From Poseidonibacter ostreae (lineage in GTDB: Bacteria; Campylobacterota; Campylobacteria; Campylobacterales; Arcobacteraceae): a DNA stretch of 51,278 bases. The stretch is from positions 1-51,278 of the forward strand of contig NZ_WFKJ01000018.1 in assembly GCF_009208075.1 (NCBI RefSeq), written 5' to 3'. Both the position numbers and the translations under genes were made by a program. Of the stretch, positions 8,614-17,972 are shown piece by piece. The notes under the pieces were generated by a model. It was not told where the DNA came from, searched no databases, and saw nothing but the letters and a program-made list of their open reading frames with translations. Numbering within the stretch: the stretch's first letter is position 1; every line of letters starts with the position of its first letter.

Positions 8614-9237
8614 ATGATTTATACACTATACCATGTACATGACCCTATGTGTTCTTGGTGTTATGCTTTTAAACCAACTTTAGATGAATTAAGAAAAAAT
8701 TTAAAAGATAATATTAAATTAGTTCATGTTGTAGGAGGCTTAGCAAAACATTCTAATGAAGATATGCCACTTAATCAACAAGAAATGATTTCAAATATTT
8801 GGTATGAAATAGAAGCAAAAGTAGGAACAAAGTTCAATCATGATTTTTGGAAAAACTGTAAACCAAGACGTTCAACTTATCTTTCATGTCAAGCTACTAT
8901 GCTTGCACGATATGATAATAAAGAAGATGAGATGATTGAAGCTATTCAAGAAGCTTATTATTTAAAAGCAATGAATCCAAGTGATTCATCAACTTTAGTA
9001 CAACTTGCAAAACAAATAGGAATGGATGAAGTTAAATTTGAAAAAGATTTACATTCAGAGAAAATAGAAAAAGATTTAATGGATGAGTTAAATTTAAGAC
9101 GTTCTATTAATGTTAGAAGTTTTCCCTCTTTAGTATTAAAATATAAAAAAGAGACATATCCAATAAATATCCAATTTGGAGACTATAAAGCTATGCTTGC
9201 TCAAATTGAAGATATGATTGAAAATACTTATTTTTAA
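8614..9237 (+). CDS. DsbA-family thiol oxidoreductase (FrnE-like)
   Basis: A 207-aa thioredoxin-fold protein with the redox motif CSWC (C13-C16) right after the first beta strand, a large helical insertion (about 70-150) and a cis-Pro region around RSFPSLV near 170. There is no signal peptide, so it is a cytoplasmic member of the FrnE/HCCA-isomerase-like branch of DsbA and not the periplasmic disulfide oxidase. The substrate is unknown; thiol-disulfide exchange under oxidative stress is the usual inference. It is monocistronic, with its own -10 box and a strong terminator. Confidence 0.85.
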   Translation: MIYTLYHVHDPMCSWCYAFKPTLDELRKNLKDNIKLVHVVGGLAKHSNEDMPLNQQEMISNIWYEIEAKVGTKFNHDFWKNCKPRRSTYLSCQATMLARYDNKEDEMIEAIQEAYYLKAMNPSDSSTLVQLAKQIGMDEVKFEKDLHSEKIEKDLMDELNLRRSINVRSFPSLVLKYKKETYPINIQFGDYKAMLAQIEDMIENTYF

Positions 9238-9238
9238 A

Positions 9239-9267
9239 AAGAAAAGATAGATAATCTATCTTTTCTT
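9239..9267. terminator. Bidirectional terminator, DsbA-like / lactate permease
   Basis: GAAAAGATAGA (9241-9251) pairs perfectly with TCTATCTTTTC (9255-9265) around a TAA loop. Flanking A and T runs act as the U-tract on either strand. The convergent genes end at 9237 (+) and 9280 (-). Confidence 0.8.
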
Positions 9268-9279
9268 CTTCATTTGTAA

Positions 9280-10971
9280 TTACTTAATTAGTGGGTCAAC
9301 TAAGTGTAATGAATACATTCCAATTAAACCTATAATTCCAGCAAGTAAACAATAATAAATAGTAGGAATTATTGTTCTTCTTAAAGTCTCACCTTCTTGA
9401 TCAAGTAATCCAACAGTAGCAGATGCTGCAACAACATTATGAATGGCAATCATATTTCCTGCAGCTGCTCCAACAGCTTGTAAAGCTACCATAAACGCAG
9501 TTGAAATACCTAAAGCATCAGCAACTCCAAACTGATATTGAGCTAACATCATATTTGAAACTGTATTACTTCCTGCAATAAATGCTCCAAGTGCTCCAAC
9601 CATTGGAGCAAATAATGGATAAATTTCACCAACAGAAGATGCTACAAAGTTTGCCATGGCTACAGGCATTGAATCAAATCCTGAATCATTAATTCCAGAG
9701 TTAATTAAGATTCTAACTAATGGAATTGTAAAAATAAGTACAAAACCAGCACCTAACATTACTTTTGAAGATTCACTAACAGCAGCACCTATTTCTTTTA
9801 CTTTCATACCATGTAAGAAATAAGTAATTAAAACAACAAATACTAAAATTCCACCTGGTAAATATAATGGAGTAATAGAATAACCTAAGCCCTCACCTAA
9901 AATATCTTTAAAAGGAATAACCCATGATTTAACAAAAGCTTTTGCTTCATCAGATACTCTAGTTAATACTAAAATAGCAGCAACTAATACATAAGGAATC
10001 CATGCTTTTGTTAAGCTCATTGGTACTTTTGAACTAAGTTCATCTAATTTAAACTCAAATTTTGAAACCCACGAAACAGGCCATTTCTCTTTTGGAGCAA
10101 AATCCCATGTGTTTTTAGGAATTAAAAAACCTTTTTTAGCTGCAAATGTTACAATTGGAAGACCTACAAGTGCTCCTATTAATGATGGAAATTCTGCACC
10201 TAAATAAACACCTGTTAAAGCATAAGGGATTGTAAAAGCAATACCTGCAAAAATCGCAAATGGTAAAATAGATAAACCCTCACTCCATGATTTATTTTCA
10301 CCAAAAAATCTTGTTAGCATTACAACCATAAACAAAGGAATAAAAGTACCAACAATTGCATGAGTAATTGCAACTTGTGATGTAATTACTGACAAGTATT
10401 CATCCCAAGAAGAACCCATAGTTTGTAAAGTAAGTCCAATTCCTTCTGAATCTAAACCTTTGTTAATACCTATTAAAATAGGAGTACCAACTGCACCAAA
10501 TGAAACAGGTGTACTTTGAATCATCATTCCAACCATAACAGCAGCCATTGCTGGAAAACCAATAGCAACTAATAAAGGAGCTGCAATAGCAGCTGGTGTT
10601 CCAAATCCTGAAGCACCCTCAATAAATGAACCAAATAACCACGCAATAATAATTACTTGAACTCTTCTATCTGCACTAACGTTATTAAACCCTTGTCTAA
10701 TTACTGCAATCGCACCTGAATATTTTAGAGTATTTAAAAGTAAAATTGCTCCAAATATAATCCATAAAACAGCAACTGTAATAAGTAGACCTTGAACTGT
10801 TGAAGCAAGAACTCTATTAAAAGAAACTTCCCAAACGACAAATGCAACCGCAACTGTTGCAATATAAACTAAAGGCATTGCTTTTTTAGCAGAAACTCTA
10901 AGTCCTACTAATAATATACCTGCTAATATGATTGGTAATGCAGCAAAAAATGCTTGTAAACCTATATCCAT
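9280..10971 (-). CDS. lctP: L-lactate permease
   Basis: A 563-aa inner-membrane transporter of the LctP family, close to the usual length of about 550. It has at least twelve hydrophobic helices. Family stretches include [19 protein letters not shown] near 117-136 and [17 protein letters not shown] near 460. It imports lactate (and probably glycolate) with protons. It is transcribed alone, with a strong AAGGAGA site before the ATG and a bidirectional terminator after it. No lactate dehydrogenase gene lies in the window. Confidence 0.95.
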   Translation of the reverse strand: MDIGLQAFFAALPIILAGILLVGLRVSAKKAMPLVYIATVAVAFVVWEVSFNRVLASTVQGLLITVAVLWIIFGAILLLNTLKYSGAIAVIRQGFNNVSADRRVQVIIIAWLFGSFIEGASGFGTPAAIAAPLLVAIGFPAMAAVMVGMMIQSTPVSFGAVGTPILIGINKGLDSEGIGLTLQTMGSSWDEYLSVITSQVAITHAIVGTFIPLFMVVMLTRFFGENKSWSEGLSILPFAIFAGIAFTIPYALTGVYLGAEFPSLIGALVGLPIVTFAAKKGFLIPKNTWDFAPKEKWPVSWVSKFEFKLDELSSKVPMSLTKAWIPYVLVAAILVLTRVSDEAKAFVKSWVIPFKDILGEGLGYSITPLYLPGGILVFVVLITYFLHGMKVKEIGAAVSESSKVMLGAGFVLIFTIPLVRILINSGINDSGFDSMPVAMANFVASSVGEIYPLFAPMVGALGAFIAGSNTVSNMMLAQYQFGVADALGISTAFMVALQAVGAAAGNMIAIHNVVAASATVGLLDQEGETLRRTIIPTIYYCLLAGIIGLIGMYSLHLVDPLIK

Positions 10972-11040
10972 TAGATTCTCCTTGATTTAATTTCAAAAAA
11001 AGAATAATCCTTAAATATGATATTTTTATGATAAAAAATA

Positions 11041-11096
11041 AAATAGCAATAAAATAGCATTACTTTATATTTTAATTGATTACTTTTGTAACAAAA
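11041..11096. promoter_or_regulatory. Possible operator region between lctP and the J-domain/SprT pair
   Basis: The 226-base divergent spacer holds a perfect 13-base palindrome, TTTTGTAACAAAA (11084-11096), and two direct copies of AAATAGCA within 11041-11060. These are candidates for regulator binding near lctP; nothing identifies the protein. Confidence 0.35.
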
Positions 11097-11161
11097 CTAC
11101 ATTTATAATTTAAGTTTAAGATAAGTTTATATGTTTAATTTTATTCTAGAGTAAACAATAC

Positions 11162-11167
11162 TATAAT
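11162..11167 (+). promoter_or_regulatory. -10 box (TATAAT) for the J-domain/SprT-like pair
   Basis: TATAAT sits 30 bases before the ATG at 11198, and an AAAAAGGA site lies between. The -35 region is only T-rich. Confidence 0.5.
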
Positions 11168-11197
11168 ACCTGCTATTATAAAAAGGATTTATATTTT

Positions 11198-11668
11198 ATG
11201 CCAAACAATACAGTTATATATATTTTTAATAGAATAGTTAGATTATCAATTTTATTTTTTATTCTTTATCTAATCTTTACAAATTTTGGAACTTTTTTAA
11301 TGATTATAGGTATTTTTCTAATACTTGGATTTATGTTTGTTTATAATCTAAAAAAGAAAATGAAAACGAATGGTTTCAACTTCCAATTTAAACAAGGTGC
11401 AAACTTTAATCCAAATGACTTTGCTAATTTTAATAATGCAAACTTTAATAACTCAAATTTTAATGGTTTTGCAAATGCACCAAGAATGGATGAAGTACAA
11501 AAAGCAAAAGATTTCTTTGGATTTACACACTCACCTACAAAAGAGGAAATAAAAAAGAAATATAAAGAATTAGCTAGAAAATATCATCCAGATATAAATG
11601 ACCATGACGACACTATGATGAAAGATTTAAATCATTATAAAGATGTTTTAATGAGTACTGTTGAATAA
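11198..11668 (+). CDS. Membrane-anchored J-domain protein
   Basis: A 156-aa protein with two close N-terminal hydrophobic helices (about 13-30 and 32-49), a basic KKKMK segment, then a low-complexity Asn/Phe-rich linker (about 60-94, repeated NF and NN pairs) and a C-terminal J domain with HPD at 130-132. The layout recalls DjlA-type anchored co-chaperones that recruit DnaK to the membrane, although the J domain here ends soon after helix III. It precedes the SprT-like gene by three bases, so the two are translated together and may share a membrane protein quality-control task (inference). Confidence 0.85.
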   Translation: MPNNTVIYIFNRIVRLSILFFILYLIFTNFGTFLMIIGIFLILGFMFVYNLKKKMKTNGFNFQFKQGANFNPNDFANFNNANFNNSNFNGFANAPRMDEVQKAKDFFGFTHSPTKEEIKKKYKELARKYHPDINDHDDTMMKDLNHYKDVLMSTVE

Positions 11669-11671
11669 ATA

Positions 11672-12172
11672 ATGTTTATTCAACAGCTTAGAAAACTCTT
11701 CTTAATAGTTGTTATTCTTGCATCCATTTTACTTACATATCTTTGGTATGAAGACTATTCATTTGCTTCAAACCCTTTATCAAAAAACATACAAAATAAA
11801 ATATATAAAAAGCATCAAGAGTTAAGAGTTTTAACATATAGACATTTTAATATAAAAAGAGTTTTTCCTATAATAGTTTCAGACCAATTAGACTCTAGTA
11901 AGTTTGGAATGGCAGTATATTCAAAAGATAGACAAATAAATATCTATTTGAATAAAAATAGATTTAAAGAGAATGAAAACTATATGATAGATGATGTTAT
12001 GCCACATGAGTATGCTCACGCAATTATGTTTGCATTAGGAAACTTTTCAAATGAAAATAATGGCCATCCAAAAGTATGGCAAGATATTTGTAAAAAACTA
12101 AATGGTTTAAGATGTGATAGATTTGTAAATCATAAAGATATATTAATAGAAAAAACCAATATATTTAAATAA
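11672..12172 (+). CDS. SprT-like zinc metallopeptidase, membrane-anchored
   Basis: A 166-aa protein with an N-terminal hydrophobic anchor (about 8-24), then a domain containing the zinc-peptidase motif HEYAH (H112, E113, H116) and a downstream NNGHPKVW with H132 as a probable third ligand. The GHxxxW arrangement matches SprT-like domains. There is no C-terminal four-Cys zinc ribbon, and the two cysteines near the end (140 and 148) are too few. The anchor suggests the domain lies outside the cytoplasm, unlike DNA-repair Spartan. It is co-transcribed with the membrane J-domain protein. Confidence 0.75.
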   Translation: MFIQQLRKLFLIVVILASILLTYLWYEDYSFASNPLSKNIQNKIYKKHQELRVLTYRHFNIKRVFPIIVSDQLDSSKFGMAVYSKDRQINIYLNKNRFKENENYMIDDVMPHEYAHAIMFALGNFSNENNGHPKVWQDICKKLNGLRCDRFVNHKDILIEKTNIFK

Positions 12173-12240
12173 TTTAAAATAATCTTCATACACAATAATT
12201 ATACTTTTTAGATATACTATTGCTTTTTTAAAGGATATAT

Positions 12241-12711
12241 ATGAAATTTTTATTAACATTATTACTACTTACAAACTTTGCCTTTGCAAGTTATACTATA
12301 AAATATCAAGGCTTGACACTTGGTAATATTGAAAACTTTGATACTATAAAAGATAATTACTTAGAAGCAACAGTTACAAATAAAATTGCTAGACTTTTAT
12401 TAGGAAAAGATAAGTTTGTATTTTACAATGAAGATTATATTGGTAAAAAAGATGATGAAAATACTAAATATAAAAAAGATAAATATGCAATAGTTTATAT
12501 ACTAAAAAAAGCAGCAGCAAATAATACAAAAGATGAAAGAATAGAAGTAAAAAAAGATAAGTTTATTGATGTTAAATTTGATAAAAACTTTAACTTTATT
12601 TATAACTCTAGAAATAGAATAAAAAGTAAAGGTTATTTTGAAATGAAAGATGGAGAATTAGAAACTTTAATAGAAGAAATCAACTCAATAAAGATAATCA
12701 AGAATAAGTAA
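12241..12711 (+). CDS. Exported protein of unknown function
   Basis: A 156-aa protein with a clear signal peptide (about 1-16, ending FAFA) and a small, mainly beta mature part rich in Lys and Asp. The mature protein starts SYTIKYQGLTLG, which resembles the first strands of periplasmic beta-barrel-like domains, but I do not recognise the family. An AAAGGA site precedes the ATG. It stands alone between the SprT-like gene and tRNA-Pro. Confidence 0.7.
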   Translation: MKFLLTLLLLTNFAFASYTIKYQGLTLGNIENFDTIKDNYLEATVTNKIARLLLGKDKFVFYNEDYIGKKDDENTKYKKDKYAIVYILKKAAANNTKDERIEVKKDKFIDVKFDKNFNFIYNSRNRIKSKGYFEMKDGELETLIEEINSIKIIKNK

Positions 12712-12736
12712 ATTTAAATAAAAAAACAAAATACCC

Positions 12737-12765
12737 TTGACAAAAGTTAAAAAAAATACTAAAAT
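12737..12765 (+). promoter_or_regulatory. Sigma70-type promoter of tRNA-Pro
   Basis: TTGACA (12737-12742), a 17-base spacer and TAAAAT (12760-12765) give a near-consensus promoter. It is one of only three in this window with a recognisable -35. Transcription would start about 10 bases before the mature tRNA. Confidence 0.8.
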
Positions 12766-12782
12766 TCCGTCCTATTAAACGT

Positions 12783-12859
12783 CGGAGTGTAGCGCAGCCT
12801 GGTAGCGCACCTGGTTTGGGACCAGGGGGTCGAAGGTTCGAGTCCTTTCACTCCGACCA
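12783..12859 (+). tRNA. tRNA-Pro (anticodon UGG)
   Basis: A 77-base tRNA. The acceptor arm CGGAGTG pairs perfectly with CACTCCG (12849-12855) and the CCA end is encoded (12857-12859). The anticodon stem CCTGG/CCAGG encloses the loop TTTGGGA with anticodon TGG at 12817-12819, and the T-arm contains GGTTCGAGTCC. It reads proline codons, with U34 able to wobble. Confidence 0.97.
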
Positions 12860-12983
12860 TTTTCACTTCCCTTTTTTAAATCACAAAATTAACAAAATCA
12901 AAATATCAATTTATTAAACTAATATATAAAATATACTAATTAACAATAATTTAGGCTAAAATACAAATAAAAAGGAATGTCTA

Positions 12984-13532
12984 ATGATTCAAAAAATTAT
13001 ACTAATATTTATTCTTTCATTTTCATTTTTAATAGCTAAGGAAAATAAAATGTCAATTTATGATTTTAATGTAAAAGATATAAACGAAAATGAAGTTTCA
13101 ATGTCAAAATATAAAAACAAAGTTTTACTAATTGTAAATGTTGCAAGTAAATGTGGTTTCACTGGCCAATATGAAGGTTTAGAGAAATTATACCAGACTT
13201 ATAAAAATGAAGACTTTATGATTTTAGGTTTTCCTTCAAATCAATTTTCAAATCAAGAACCAGGAACTAATAAAGAGATTCAAGAGTTTTGTACTTTAAC
13301 TTATGGTGTAGATTTTGATATGTTTGCAAAAGTTGATGTAAATGGAGAAAATGAGATTCCATTATATACATACTTAAAAAAAGAAGCTTCAGGAATTTTA
13401 GGTACAGAGAGTATCAAATGGAATTTTACAAAGTTTTTAGTAAATAAAGATGGAAAAGTTGTTGATAGATTTGGTTCAACTACAAAACCAAAAGATATTG
13501 AAGATGATATAAAGAAGCTTTTAAATAAATAA
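12984..13532 (+). CDS. Exported glutathione peroxidase (Cys type)
   Basis: A 182-aa thiol peroxidase of the Gpx family. An N-terminal hydrophobic segment (about 1-18) suggests export to the periplasm, which is less common than the cytoplasmic form. The catalytic motif NVASKCGFT places cysteine (C57), not selenocysteine. It is followed by GFPSNQF (the Gln of the catalytic triad) and KWNFTKFLV (the Trp/Asn region). The enzyme reduces hydroperoxides, probably with thioredoxin-like donors in bacteria. A site AAAAAGGA precedes the ATG and a TAAAAT box lies just upstream (12957-12962). The kinase-like gene follows after 13 bases. Confidence 0.9.
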   Translation: MIQKIILIFILSFSFLIAKENKMSIYDFNVKDINENEVSMSKYKNKVLLIVNVASKCGFTGQYEGLEKLYQTYKNEDFMILGFPSNQFSNQEPGTNKEIQEFCTLTYGVDFDMFAKVDVNGENEIPLYTYLKKEASGILGTESIKWNFTKFLVNKDGKVVDRFGSTTKPKDIEDDIKKLLNK

Positions 13533-13545
13533 ATTAACACTATAA

Positions 13546-14307
13546 ATGAAAATACAAAAAGTTAAAAAATACGATTTATTCAAAAACAAAGAAATTTTAA
13601 AGCTAGAAAAATTAAAAAATCAAGGTGTTTGTAATATTTTATATAAAATACAAACACCTAAAAAAAACTATATTCTAAGAGTTTTTAAATATACTCATAC
13701 AAATAAACAATCAAGAAAAAATGAAATCAAGATACAAAATAAAGCTTATAAAAAAGGTTTGGCTGCAAAAGTCTATATTCATGATAAGAATAAGTCTTTA
13801 ATGATTTGTGATTTTATAAAAGGTGGGCATAAAAAAAGACTAAAGAAAAAAGATATAAAAACTTTAGTAAAAACTCTTAAAAAACTACATAATATAAAAA
13901 CTAAAAATAAGCCATATAAAATAAAAAACGATTTTATAAACTATAAAAAAATATTAAAAGATAAAAAATCAAAACAGATTATCAAAGCATCTTTAAAAGA
14001 ATTCAAAAAAATCAAGAAATATAAGTTTGAGAAAGTTTTATGCCATCATGATTTAAATAAAGAGAATATTTTGTTTAATAAAAACAAGGTCTTATTTATA
14101 GATTGGGAGTTTGCATGTGTAAATGATAGATTTTTTGATCTTGCAAATATTTGTATTGAGTTTGACTTAGACAAAAAACAAGAAGAAAGACTTTTAAAAG
14201 AGTATTTAAAAAAAGTCAGAAAATCTCATATTAGAAAGTTAACTTCATATAAAATAGTATATAAAAACCTTTGGAGTTTATGGTTTAAAGCTTTAGAACA
14301 AAGATAA
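13546..14307 (+). CDS. APH/choline-kinase-like phosphotransferase
   Basis: A 253-aa, very lysine-rich kinase-fold protein. The catalytic loop is HHDLNKEN (H167, D169, N174) and the metal-binding Asp is D186 in IDWEFA, the arrangement of aminoglycoside phosphotransferases, choline/ethanolamine kinases and thiamine kinase. The FDLANIC segment after the DWE motif favours the choline/LicA/thiamine-kinase branch over antibiotic resistance. The substrate is unknown. The gene is 13 bases after gpx and its 3' end overlaps the convergent SRAP gene by 15 bases. Confidence 0.8.
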   Translation: MKIQKVKKYDLFKNKEILKLEKLKNQGVCNILYKIQTPKKNYILRVFKYTHTNKQSRKNEIKIQNKAYKKGLAAKVYIHDKNKSLMICDFIKGGHKKRLKKKDIKTLVKTLKKLHNIKTKNKPYKIKNDFINYKKILKDKKSKQIIKASLKEFKKIKKYKFEKVLCHHDLNKENILFNKNKVLFIDWEFACVNDRFFDLANICIEFDLDKKQEERLLKEYLKKVRKSHIRKLTSYKIVYKNLWSLWFKALEQR

Positions 14308-15006
14308 TTGACCTATTTCTTTTTTCTCTTCTTTTTTTTCAGTTAATTTTCTAGAAACTTTTTTAATACAAATAACCTCATCAAATAAAACTTTATTTAC
14401 TTCATTTGTAACTTCATAGATATCTATTTTTTCATTTGGGTATATTTTAAATAAACTATTTACTTCTTTTATATCATCACTCTTTAACCAAGTAGCAAAA
14501 TCTTTTTTTTCTAAAACTACGGGCATACGATGGTGTATTTTTCCTAATTTTTCATTTGCATCACAAGTAATTAATGCAATTGTAACTATCTTCATATTTA
14601 ATTGTTTATCAAAATATTCATCCCAAATACCTGCAAGCGCTAAATAATCATTTTTTATATCACTTACAAGATATGGCGTTTTCTCTTTATTATCTTTTTC
14701 CCACTCGTAAAAACCATTTATAGGAATAATACAACGTCTATATCTAAAGGAGTCTCTAAAAGTTTTCTTTTCATAAATACTTTCACTACGAGCATTAATG
14801 TTCATAGAAGCCTTAGAACTTGCCCAAGAAGGCAAATAACCAAAGTGAGTATACAAATAGTTACCATTGTTTAATAAAGCAGGTATAGGAGTTGTAGGAG
14901 GAATATTATATCTAGGGTTTAGCTCTTGTATCATATCATTTTGTATTAGACTTGAAGCATCAATTTTAAATGCTTTATCATCATAAATACTTAATCGTCC
15001 GGGCAT
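14293..15006 (-). CDS. SRAP (HMCES/YedK) family protein with Pro instead of Cys2
   Basis: A 237-aa member of the SRAP family, which shields abasic sites in single-stranded DNA by a covalent bond through Cys2. I place the start at 15006: an AAGAAG site and a TATACT box (15032-15037) lie just upstream, and starting there gives the family's N-terminal G-R-L/F. The protein then begins MPGRLS. Other active-site positions are kept: N71 in NARSE, E101 in GFYEW, H158 in HHRMP and the PSWA motif. Only the nucleophilic Cys is missing. The second codon is CCC, two changes from a Cys codon, so a single read error is unlikely. A C-terminal Lys/Glu tail ends in QLSLF, which may be a clamp-binding peptide. 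Confidence 0.88.
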   Translation of the reverse strand: MPGRLSIYDDKAFKIDASSLIQNDMIQELNPRYNIPPTTPIPALLNNGNYLYTHFGYLPSWASSKASMNINARSESIYEKKTFRDSFRYRRCIIPINGFYEWEKDNKEKTPYLVSDIKNDYLALAGIWDEYFDKQLNMKIVTIALITCDANEKLGKIHHRMPVVLEKKDFATWLKSDDIKEVNSLFKIYPNEKIDIYEVTNEVNKVLFDEVICIKKVSRKLTEKKEEKKEIGQLSLF

Positions 15007-15084
15007 ATTAATCTTCTTATATTTTTTTTGAAGTATATAATAATAAAATTTAAATATCTTCATTTAGAAAAAGGTTTATTTTGG

Positions 15085-15090
15085 TAAAAT
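15085..15090 (+). promoter_or_regulatory. -10 box of uvrC placed for a leaderless transcript
   Basis: TAAAAT ends six bases before the ATG at 15097, so transcription would start at or next to the A of the start codon. No Shine-Dalgarno sequence is seen between them. Confidence 0.55.
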
Positions 15091-15096
15091 TCGACA

Positions 15097-16947
15097 ATGC
15101 AATTAGAAGAGAAACTAAAACAACTACCAAACGATGCTGGCGTTTATCAATACTTCGATAAAGATGGAAGATTACTATATATTGGAAAAGCGAAAGTACT
15201 AAAAAATAGAGTTAAATCTTATTTTAAATTTACTCCAAAACTATTGCCATCTGATAAATTAGGTCCTAGAATTTATAGAATGATTAGCCAAACAGCTTGG
15301 ATTGAATGGATTGTTGTACCAAATGAGCATGATGCACTAATCTTAGAAAATTCTCTTATTAAACAACTAAAACCAAAATACAATATTTTACTTCGTGATG
15401 ATAAAACCTATCCATATATTTATATTGATTACACTGAATTATTTCCAAGACTTGAAATTACAAGAAAAGTTTATAAAAACAAAAATATAAAATATTTTGG
15501 TCCCTACTCTACAGGTGCTAGAGATATGCTTGATAGTATTTATGAGATAGTTCCTCTAGTTCAAAAAAAATCCTGTATAAAAGGAAAAGAAGCTTGTCTT
15601 TTTCATCAAATAAAAAGATGTCATGCACCATGTGAAGGTAAAATATCAACAGCTGAGTATTCAAAGATAGTTGATACTGCAATTGATTATATCTATAATA
15701 AATCTAAATTAATTTCAAAACTTCAAGAAAAGATGATGGAGTATTCAGAAGATTTCAGATTTGAAGAAGCTATGAAACTAAGAGATAGAATAAAAACAAT
15801 AGAAAAATCTCAAATTAAATCTGGTGTAGATTTAGCAACAAACGAAAATATTGACCTTTTTGCAATTAAAGCCTCAAATAAAAAAGCTGTAGTTGTAAGA
15901 ATGTTTATAAGAGATGGAAAGCTAACCTCTTCATCTTATGATTTTATAAAAATCAACTTTTTAGATGAAGATTTGAATATAGATTTAGATGAAGCCTATA
16001 AAAGAGCTATAATAAACTATTATGACAATGAAATTCCTGTATTGCCAAAAGAAGTGTTAACTGGAATTGAACTTGAAGATAAAGAGGATATTGAAGAGTT
16101 TTTATATAATAAATTTTCTAAAAAAATAAAAATTGTACATCCTAAAAAAGATAAGAAAAAAGACTTAGTAAAAATTGCTTTAAATAACTGTGATGAACTT
16201 CTTAGAATTGATTCATCAAGAAATCAAACTACAATATATGATGAACTTAAAAAACTATTCTCACTACAAACTATACCATCAAGAATTGAATCATATGATA
16301 ACTCACATATGATGGGACAAGCAACTGTTGGAGCTATGGTTGTATGGAATGATGAGATAAATGGTTTTGAAAGAAAAGATTTTAGACACTATAACTTAGA
16401 ATCAAAAGATGAATACTCACAAATGAGAGAGATGTTAATAAGAAGAGTTGAAAGTTTTGAAAAAAATCCTGCACCTGATTTATGGGTTATAGATGGAGGT
16501 TCTACTCTTTTAAAATTAGCCTATGATATTGTAAATTCAAGTGGAGTAAATCTTGATGTTATTGCAATTGCAAAAGAGAAAGTTGATGCAAAAGCACATA
16601 GAGCAAAGGGAGCGGCTAAAGATATTGTTCATTATAAAGATGAAAAAGGTGAATATAGAGCTTTAAAACTAGAAACAAGTGATCAAAGATTACAGTTTGT
16701 GCAAAGACAAAGAGATGAAGCTCATAGATTTGTAATAAACTTTCATAAAAAACAAAAAAGAAAAGAAGATAAACAAATCTCACTACTTCAAATCAAAGGA
16801 ATAGGAGAAGCAAAGGTAAAAAAACTTCTTTTATATTTTGGAGAATTTGAAAAAATCAGAAGCGCATCAATAGAAGACTTGAAAGAAGTTTTAAACGAAA
16901 AGGATGCTACTGTTATATCTAATTATTTTAAAGAAAATGAGGATTAA
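15097..16947 (+). CDS. uvrC: Excinuclease ABC subunit C
   Basis: A 616-aa nucleotide-excision repair nuclease of normal length. Domains in order: GIY-YIG nuclease (12-95; GVYQYF and LLYIGKAK) making the 3' incision, a Cys-rich segment (about 168-179, [14 protein letters not shown] and CHAPC), the UVR domain (about 195-232) contacting UvrB, an RNase H-like 5'-incision domain (380-540; [25 protein letters not shown]) and C-terminal helix-hairpin-helix motifs (around 560-612; [16 protein letters not shown]). It starts a likely transcript with alr and the Sel1-repeat gene. Its -10 box lies so close that the mRNA is probably leaderless. It is divergent from the SRAP gene. Confidence 0.97.
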   Translation: MQLEEKLKQLPNDAGVYQYFDKDGRLLYIGKAKVLKNRVKSYFKFTPKLLPSDKLGPRIYRMISQTAWIEWIVVPNEHDALILENSLIKQLKPKYNILLRDDKTYPYIYIDYTELFPRLEITRKVYKNKNIKYFGPYSTGARDMLDSIYEIVPLVQKKSCIKGKEACLFHQIKRCHAPCEGKISTAEYSKIVDTAIDYIYNKSKLISKLQEKMMEYSEDFRFEEAMKLRDRIKTIEKSQIKSGVDLATNENIDLFAIKASNKKAVVVRMFIRDGKLTSSSYDFIKINFLDEDLNIDLDEAYKRAIINYYDNEIPVLPKEVLTGIELEDKEDIEEFLYNKFSKKIKIVHPKKDKKKDLVKIALNNCDELLRIDSSRNQTTIYDELKKLFSLQTIPSRIESYDNSHMMGQATVGAMVVWNDEINGFERKDFRHYNLESKDEYSQMREMLIRRVESFEKNPAPDLWVIDGGSTLLKLAYDIVNSSGVNLDVIAIAKEKVDAKAHRAKGAAKDIVHYKDEKGEYRALKLETSDQRLQFVQRQRDEAHRFVINFHKKQKRKEDKQISLLQIKGIGEAKVKKLLLYFGEFEKIRSASIEDLKEVLNEKDATVISNYFKENED

Positions 16948-16949
16948 AA

Positions 16950-17972
16950 TTGGCAAAAATTTTAATAAGTAAAGAAAATTTGTTTCATAATTTAGAACTT
17001 ATATCTAATCATGCAGGAAGTAAAGAAAAAGTTGCAGTAGTTTTAAAAGATAATGCTTACGGTCATGGATTATTAGAAATTGCAAAATTAGCAAGTGAAT
17101 TTGGAATTAAAAAAGCAGTAGTAAGAACACTAGATGAAGCACTTATTATAAAGCAGTTCTTTGATGATATATTAATTCTATCTCAAAGAACTTTTAATAC
17201 TTATTCACATACTTTTCACATAGCTTTAAATTCTTTAGAAGATATAAATAATTTACCTATGGGTTGTAAAGTTCATATTAAAGTGGATACCGGAATGCAT
17301 AGAAATGGAATTTTACCAAAAGAACTAAAAGAGGCTATTTTAGGGCTATTGAAGCGAAACATTATAATAAGTGGTATCTTTACTCATCATAGAAATGCTG
17401 ATTGCTTGGCTACTGATTTTTTCTGGCAAAGTTCGGTTTTTAGGCAAGTTAAAGAAGATGTGAAAAGTATATGTGAAGAACTTTCACTAGCTATTCCTAG
17501 CTTTCATTCATGTAACTCTTCTGCCCTATTTAGACATAATAATTTTAATGAAGATTTTGCCAGAGTTGGAATTGCAACTTATGGATATATTGAAAATGAT
17601 TCTACATTTAATTTACCCAATTTAAAACCTGTTTTATCTCTTTGGGCAAAGAAAATTTCATCTAGAGAATTAAAAAAAGGTCAATGTATTGGATATGGAG
17701 CAACGTATAAAGTAAAAGAAGATATGCAAGTATCAACTTATGATGTTGGATATGGAGATGGTTTTTTAAGACTAAATGAAAATCAGGATTATTCAACACC
17801 TAAAGGATATAAAATTCTTGGTCGTGTTTCAATGGATAGTATCTCATTAAATAGTAGTGATGAAGAAGTTTGTATTTTTGAAGATGTAAGAGAATTAGCA
17901 AAACTACAAAATACAATCTCATATGAAATAACTACAACTTTAAGTAAAGATATAAAAAGAGTAGTAATATGA
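16950..17972 (+). CDS. alr: Alanine racemase (TTG start)
   Basis: A 340-aa PLP enzyme converting L- to D-alanine for peptidoglycan; the ddl that uses its product is also in this window. The PLP lysine lies in [11 protein letters not shown] (about residue 33), with [10 protein letters not shown] and DVGYGDGF further on, and the catalytic Tyr in CIGYGATYK. The start codon is TTG, two bases after the uvrC stop. A GAGGA site six bases upstream and the lack of a better ATG support it. At 340 aa it is slightly shorter than the typical 360-370. Confidence 0.95.
   Translation: MAKILISKENLFHNLELISNHAGSKEKVAVVLKDNAYGHGLLEIAKLASEFGIKKAVVRTLDEALIIKQFFDDILILSQRTFNTYSHTFHIALNSLEDINNLPMGCKVHIKVDTGMHRNGILPKELKEAILGLLKRNIIISGIFTHHRNADCLATDFFWQSSVFRQVKEDVKSICEELSLAIPSFHSCNSSALFRHNNFNEDFARVGIATYGYIENDSTFNLPNLKPVLSLWAKKISSRELKKGQCIGYGATYKVKEDMQVSTYDVGYGDGFLRLNENQDYSTPKGYKILGRVSMDSISLNSSDEEVCIFEDVRELAKLQNTISYEITTTLSKDIKRVVI

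Noticed and set aside
13546-14307. Antibiotic resistance (aminoglycoside phosphotransferase)
   Set aside because: The fold is shared, but the FDLANIC context and chromosomal housekeeping surroundings fit choline/thiamine-type kinases better.
15007-15063. 19-residue N-terminal extension of the SRAP protein
   Set aside because: It has no Shine-Dalgarno, starts upstream of a TATACT box, and would bury the N-terminal residue needed for the family's chemistry.
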